64,000 nucleotides of DNA from Parvibacter caecicola. Its GTDB lineage: Bacteria > Actinomycetota > Coriobacteriia > Coriobacteriales > Eggerthellaceae. The translations under genes were made by a program, and so were the position numbers. Every line of letters begins with the position of its first letter. Position 1 is the first letter of the stretch. Shown one piece after another: positions 63,136 to 64,000 of the stretch. Where the stretch lies: NCBI RefSeq assembly GCF_003725335.1, contig NZ_QIBY01000010.1, positions 17,783-81,782 on the forward strand, in the 5' to 3' direction. The notes beneath the pieces were generated by a model. The model did not search any database. It worked only from the letters and a program-made list of their open reading frames with translations, and was not told the DNA's origin.

Positions 63136-63263
63136 CCACCCGCCCCGCCGGCCCCTGCTCCGTACCCCGCTGCGGGGGCCGCAGGCATGACATAACCATT
63201 TCCGCAGCACGGGATTGCCGACCCCAGTCCCGCTGCTAGAAGGGCCGTCTACCCCGCGGCCCG

Positions 63264-63298
63264 CAGGGAGCCCCGCTTACCCCGGCGGGGCTCTCCTG
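63264..63298 (+). terminator. Probable intrinsic terminator of the giant gene
   Basis: Arms agccccgc (63269-63276) and gcggggct (63285-63292) pair perfectly around an 8-base loop. They extend outward by cagggag against ctcctg with one bulged T. Only a short TTT follows, a weak U-tract, which is common in high-GC genomes. It is the strongest hairpin between the stop codon and the repeats. Confidence 0.65.
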
Positions 63299-63517
63299 TT
63301 TCGCCTGCTGCTCCACTTCGACCCACCACCGCCCTTCGCCGCTTTTCGCCCCACCAATACTCCTTGCCGCGCCGCCCCGCTCCGCCCCGGGCCGCCCCCG
63401 CCCCGCGCTCCGTCGCTCTTCGCTCTGCCATCTCGCTCCGCTTCTCGTCTTGCGTTGTCACGCCACCCTGCCCCGCCTTACGTCCTTTGCCCCATCTTTC
63501 GTCCTTCGCGCTACCCT
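63299..63517 (+). promoter_or_regulatory. C-rich, G-poor tract, possible Rho loading site
   Basis: About 220 bases strongly enriched in C and T on the + strand, with few G except in CG dinucleotides. Transcripts that pass the hairpin would be C-rich and poorly structured, the profile of a rut site. No rut consensus exists to confirm this. Confidence 0.35.
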
Positions 63518-63607
63518 GTGGCGGAACTAGCCGTCTATTCCCGCCACGGTTTCAAGTATCGGCGTGCTTCCGCCCTCTTATGGCGGAACTAGGCGGCTAG
63601 TTCCGCC
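63518..63607. repeat. Pair of related palindromes (ggcggaactag)
   Basis: The second palindrome (63582-63607) is perfect: ggcggaactag, loop gcgg, ctagttccgcc. The first (63518-63547) has gtggcggaactag and ctattcccgccac with two mismatches around a ccgt loop. The shared 12-mer tggcggaactag makes them diverged copies 62 bases apart. They may be copies of an interspersed palindromic element. Confidence 0.7.
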
Positions 63608-63610
63608 GGC

Positions 63611-63640
63611 GCTGCCTCGCGCTGCCTCGCTTTGCCTCGC
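63611..63640. repeat. 10-bp tandem repeat, three copies
   Basis: gctgcctcgc, gctgcctcgc and tttgcctcgc follow one another directly, the third with two changed bases. It lies right after the perfect palindrome. Confidence 0.75.
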
Positions 63641-63721
63641 GTTGTCCCCACGGAGCGCCGCGTTGCCCCCGTCGCCCTCCCGCCCCGGCCCTTCCTTTTT
63701 CCGCCCGTCGTCCGGTTCCGT

Positions 63722-63963
63722 CTCGGAATAAGCCCTCTTTTTGCCACGGCTGCGATCTTTTGCGCCAAAAAGAAGGTTTTTCGAGTTGCGAATTGCGGCT
63801 CCGTTTTGCTACGGGGACGTTTTCCCAGGTGAGGGCCGCGGCGCTCTCCGGAGGCCGTCTGGCCGCTCGGAATAAAGGCGGTTTTTGCCCGCGCCTGCTC
63901 TGAAAAAGAGGCGTTTTTGCCCGGAAAAGGGCGCGCGGTGGCAAAACGCCGCCTTTTTCCGAG
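63722..63963. repeat. Interspersed A/T-run repeats with a large inverted pair
   Basis: ctcggaataa occurs at 63722-63731 and 63866-63875, each followed by a G/C step and tttttgcc. An inverted, slightly diverged copy lies at 63938-63963, so 63866-63890 and 63938-63963 can form an imperfect ~25-bp stem. An inner cgcgcc/ggcgcg pair (63890-63895 and 63930-63935) continues it. The structure could act as a bidirectional terminator or be a mobile palindrome. Confidence 0.6.
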
Positions 63964-64000
63964 CGCCGCCCGGAACGGCGGACCGGGCGGGCGCGCGGGG

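Larger units (their letters stand above)
63136..64000. other. Non-coding downstream region
   Basis: No credible gene is present. Open frames here have Pro/Arg/Ser-rich translations with no start context and overlap palindromes. The region contains two GC-rich hairpins just after the stop (63150-63180 and about 63204-63236), a terminator-like hairpin, a pyrimidine-rich stretch, two related palindromes, a short tandem repeat and A/T-run repeats, annotated separately. Confidence 0.7.

Noticed and set aside
63013..63030. Functional LPXTG sortase signal
   Set aside because: The motif is FPKLGD; the essential Thr and the usual first Leu are missing.
1..63135. NRPS or PKS megasynthase as an explanation for the giant size
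   Set aside because: No adenylation, ketosynthase or carrier-protein motifs are present. The sequence is made of extracellular beta-repeat modules.
63215..63592. 125-codon plus-strand open frame downstream
   Set aside because: It runs across the terminator hairpin and the pyrimidine-rich tract. The translation is a Pro/Arg/Ser-rich composition artefact.
63597..63944. 115-codon minus-strand open frame downstream
   Set aside because: The product is Arg/Lys/Pro-rich and repetitive, and the frame overlaps the tandem and inverted repeats. It looks like translated repeat DNA.

Overview
The window is almost entirely one protein-coding gene. A single + strand reading frame is already open at base 1 and runs without a stop to the TAA at 63133-63135. 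That gives at least 21,044 codons, roughly 2.2 MDa of protein, and the true start lies upstream. Only the last ~865 bases are non-coding. The DNA is GC-rich with strong G/C third-position bias. Together with the PASTA, SdrD-B-like and InlB/Listeria-Bacteroides repeats and a C-terminal membrane anchor, this suggests a high-GC Gram-positive surface protein. A gut actinomycete of the Coriobacteriia type is my best guess, but no marker gene in the window proves it.

Layout of the giant protein (nucleotide positions). 1-29910: four multi-unit PASTA-like blocks (1-459, 1705-2436, 5446-6948, 12667-13710), then PASTA units at 18631-21168 and 27112-27339. They are separated by long beta-rich, Asn/Tyr/Trp/Gly-rich modules, some resembling DUF11-type surface repeats. 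This half also holds a cysteine-clamped helical segment (10858-11304), an EF-hand/dockerin-like loop (10564-10599) and six InlB B-repeats (18748-20322). The InlB block is inserted inside one PASTA domain. 29911-34713: three SdrD-B/Cna-B-like modules, the last interrupted by a DUF11-like segment, helices and a four-copy small repeat. 34714-59619: a higher-order repeat in which four module types (called A, B, C and D here) recur in order six times, with period near 4.1 kb. 59620-62990: three closing modules, the first carrying another InlB pair. 63013-63132: a decayed sortase-like motif, one transmembrane helix, a basic stop-transfer and a seven-glutamate tail.

Downstream, 63136-64000 has no convincing gene. 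It holds a terminator-like hairpin, a C-rich and G-poor stretch that could serve Rho, and several short palindromes and interspersed repeats.

The best functional reading is a very long membrane-anchored surface fibre or adhesin. It would carry its N-terminal PASTA/beta half outermost, on a stalk of SdrD-B-like modules. No enzyme domain is recognisable. The most notable observations are the size, the A-B-C-D super-repeat, the nesting of InlB repeats inside other domains, and the C-terminal anchor.
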